DNA of 5,863 nt from an uncultured bacterium. Its GTDB lineage: Bacteria > Planctomycetota > Phycisphaerae > Phycisphaerales > SM1A02. Position 1 is the stretch's first letter. Each line of letters opens with the position of its first letter. The notes under the pieces were generated by a model, which saw only the letters and a program-made list of their open reading frames with translations, ran no database searches and was not told where the DNA came from. The stretch covers positions 1 through 5,863 of the forward strand of contig CAJACJ010000042.1 of the NCBI GenBank assembly GCA_903938205.1. Reading direction: 5' to 3'. A program made the position numbers and the translations under genes. This document shows positions 5,067-5,863 of the stretch, one piece after another.

Positions 5067-5180
5067 GTATTTGCGCCGCTTTTTTTGCTGTAAATAAAGT
5101 CGAGTTGTGGGAAGCGAGACAAATCGTGGCGCGCCCCGTGCAATTTGCCGTGGCGTGTTACCTTGGCGGTTGGTGCACAC

Positions 5181-5863
5181 ATGAATCAATCAGCAAAAAA
5201 TCAAAACGTCAAAGTTCAAACCGCAATCACCCCAACTCGTGAGCAAAATTATTCCGAGTGGTATCAACAAGTGGTCAAGGCCGCTGACCTTGCGGAAACC
5301 AGCGCGGTGCGCGGTTGCATGGTGATTAAGCCATGGGGCTACGCCATTTGGGAAAACATTCAGCGCACGCTGGACAAAATGTTCAAGGTGACAGGCCACA
5401 AGAACGCCTACTTTCCGTTGTTCATTCCGCTTTCATTTCTTGAAAAAGAAGCCGCCCATGTTGATGGTTTCGCCAAAGAGTGCGCGGTTGTCACGCATCA
5501 TCGTTTGCAAATGAAAGATGGAAAGCTGGTGCCAACAGGTGAGTTGGATGAGCCGTTGATTGTGCGTCCAACAAGTGAAACAATTATTGGCGCGAGCTTT
5601 TCAAAGTGGGTGGAGAGTTACCGCGATCTTCCTTTGCTGATCAATCAGTGGGCTAATGTTGTGCGTTGGGAAATGCGCACGCGTTTGTTTCTGCGCACTA
5701 CGGAATTTTTATGGCAAGAGGGTCACACCGCGCACGCAACAGAGGTGGAGGCGCGCGAAGAAACCATGAAGATGCTGGAGGTGTACGCCGACTTTGCGGA
5801 GAACTGGATGGCTATGCCAGTGATCAAGGGACGCAAGACAGACGGCGAACGTTTTCCAGGCGC
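5181..5863 (+). CDS. proS: Prolyl-tRNA synthetase, 5' part (cut by window end)
   Basis: ProRS is a class II aminoacyl-tRNA synthetase that charges tRNA-Pro with proline in the cytoplasm. The frame is open from ATG 5181 to the end of the window, 227 complete codons. The start region AITPTREQNYSEWYQQVVKA (15-34), KPWGYAIWE (50-58), motif 1 with FPLFIP (78-83), RPTSETIIG (129-137) and the motif 2 region from WANVVRWEMR to TEFLWQEGHTAH (157-185) are typical of the archaeal/eukaryote-like ProRS. That form lacks the bacterial editing (INS) domain between motifs 2 and 3 and occurs in scattered bacteria. The C-terminal anticodon-binding domain lies outside. About 14 residues precede the usual family start. 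The Shine-Dalgarno is weak (GGTG, 5172-5175). The 114-nt gap after the CHAD gene contains a 7-T tract (5080-5086) without a stem, and no clear promoter. Confidence 0.96.
   Translation, partial: MNQSAKNQNVKVQTAITPTREQNYSEWYQQVVKAADLAETSAVRGCMVIKPWGYAIWENIQRTLDKMFKVTGHKNAYFPLFIPLSFLEKEAAHVDGFAKECAVVTHHRLQMKDGKLVPTGELDEPLIVRPTSETIIGASFSKWVESYRDLPLLINQWANVVRWEMRTRLFLRTTEFLWQEGHTAHATEVEAREETMKMLEVYADFAENWMAMPVIKGRKTDGERFPG

Noticed and set aside
5080..5086. Seven-T tract after the CHAD gene as a terminator
   Set aside because: GCGCCGC just before it has no complementary arm within reach, so no stable stem precedes the T run.
1..5863. CRISPR array, insertion sequence, phage or toxin-antitoxin/defence module
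   Set aside because: There are no spaced direct repeats, terminal inverted repeats, transposase or integrase motifs, and no paired small toxin and antitoxin frames; the window is mainly core housekeeping genes.

Overview
The window is a bacterial chromosomal segment dominated by core translation, transcription and secretion genes, all on the + strand. The order is: terminator, tRNA-Thr(GGT), tuf (EF-Tu), rpmG (ribosomal protein L33), tRNA-Trp(CCA), secE, nusG, an unknown lipoprotein, a CHAD-domain protein, and the 5' part of proS (prolyl-tRNA synthetase, cut by the window end). The likely host is a planctomycete, perhaps from the Phycisphaerae. The reasons are the unusual EF-Tu effector loop (no RGITI motif, five extra residues), a three-helix SecE with an EGEMKKVNW core, a NusG with a long N-terminal extension, and a eukaryote/archaeal-style ProRS. 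This placement rests on remembered family features, not on a search.

Bases 1-158 hold the tail of something unidentified and a strong rho-independent terminator (123-147) only 11 nt before tRNA-Thr. Bases 159-3329 are the widely conserved tRNA-Thr/tuf/rpmG/tRNA-Trp/secE/nusG cluster, which supplies elongation factor, ribosomal protein, tRNAs, the SecYEG subunit SecE and the antitermination/elongation factor NusG. Its untranslated parts are unusually structured. The 150-nt tuf leader has four consecutive hairpins with alternative pairings, and a 21-bp hairpin begins 5 nt after the tuf stop.

From 3330 the layout departs from the usual order. rplK-rplA-rplJ-rplL-rpoB do not follow nusG. Instead come a small lipoprotein gene, then a CHAD protein that appears to be preceded by a 15-codon ORF whose stop overlaps a GTG start (GTGA), then proS. 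I see no clear terminator between nusG and proS, so read-through is possible, although 114 nt separate the CHAD gene from proS.

No CRISPR array, insertion sequence, phage gene or recognisable defence system is visible. The points most worth following up are the structured RNA leader and spacer of tuf, the short ORF before the CHAD gene, the inserted linker in the CHAD protein, and the loss of rplK next to nusG.
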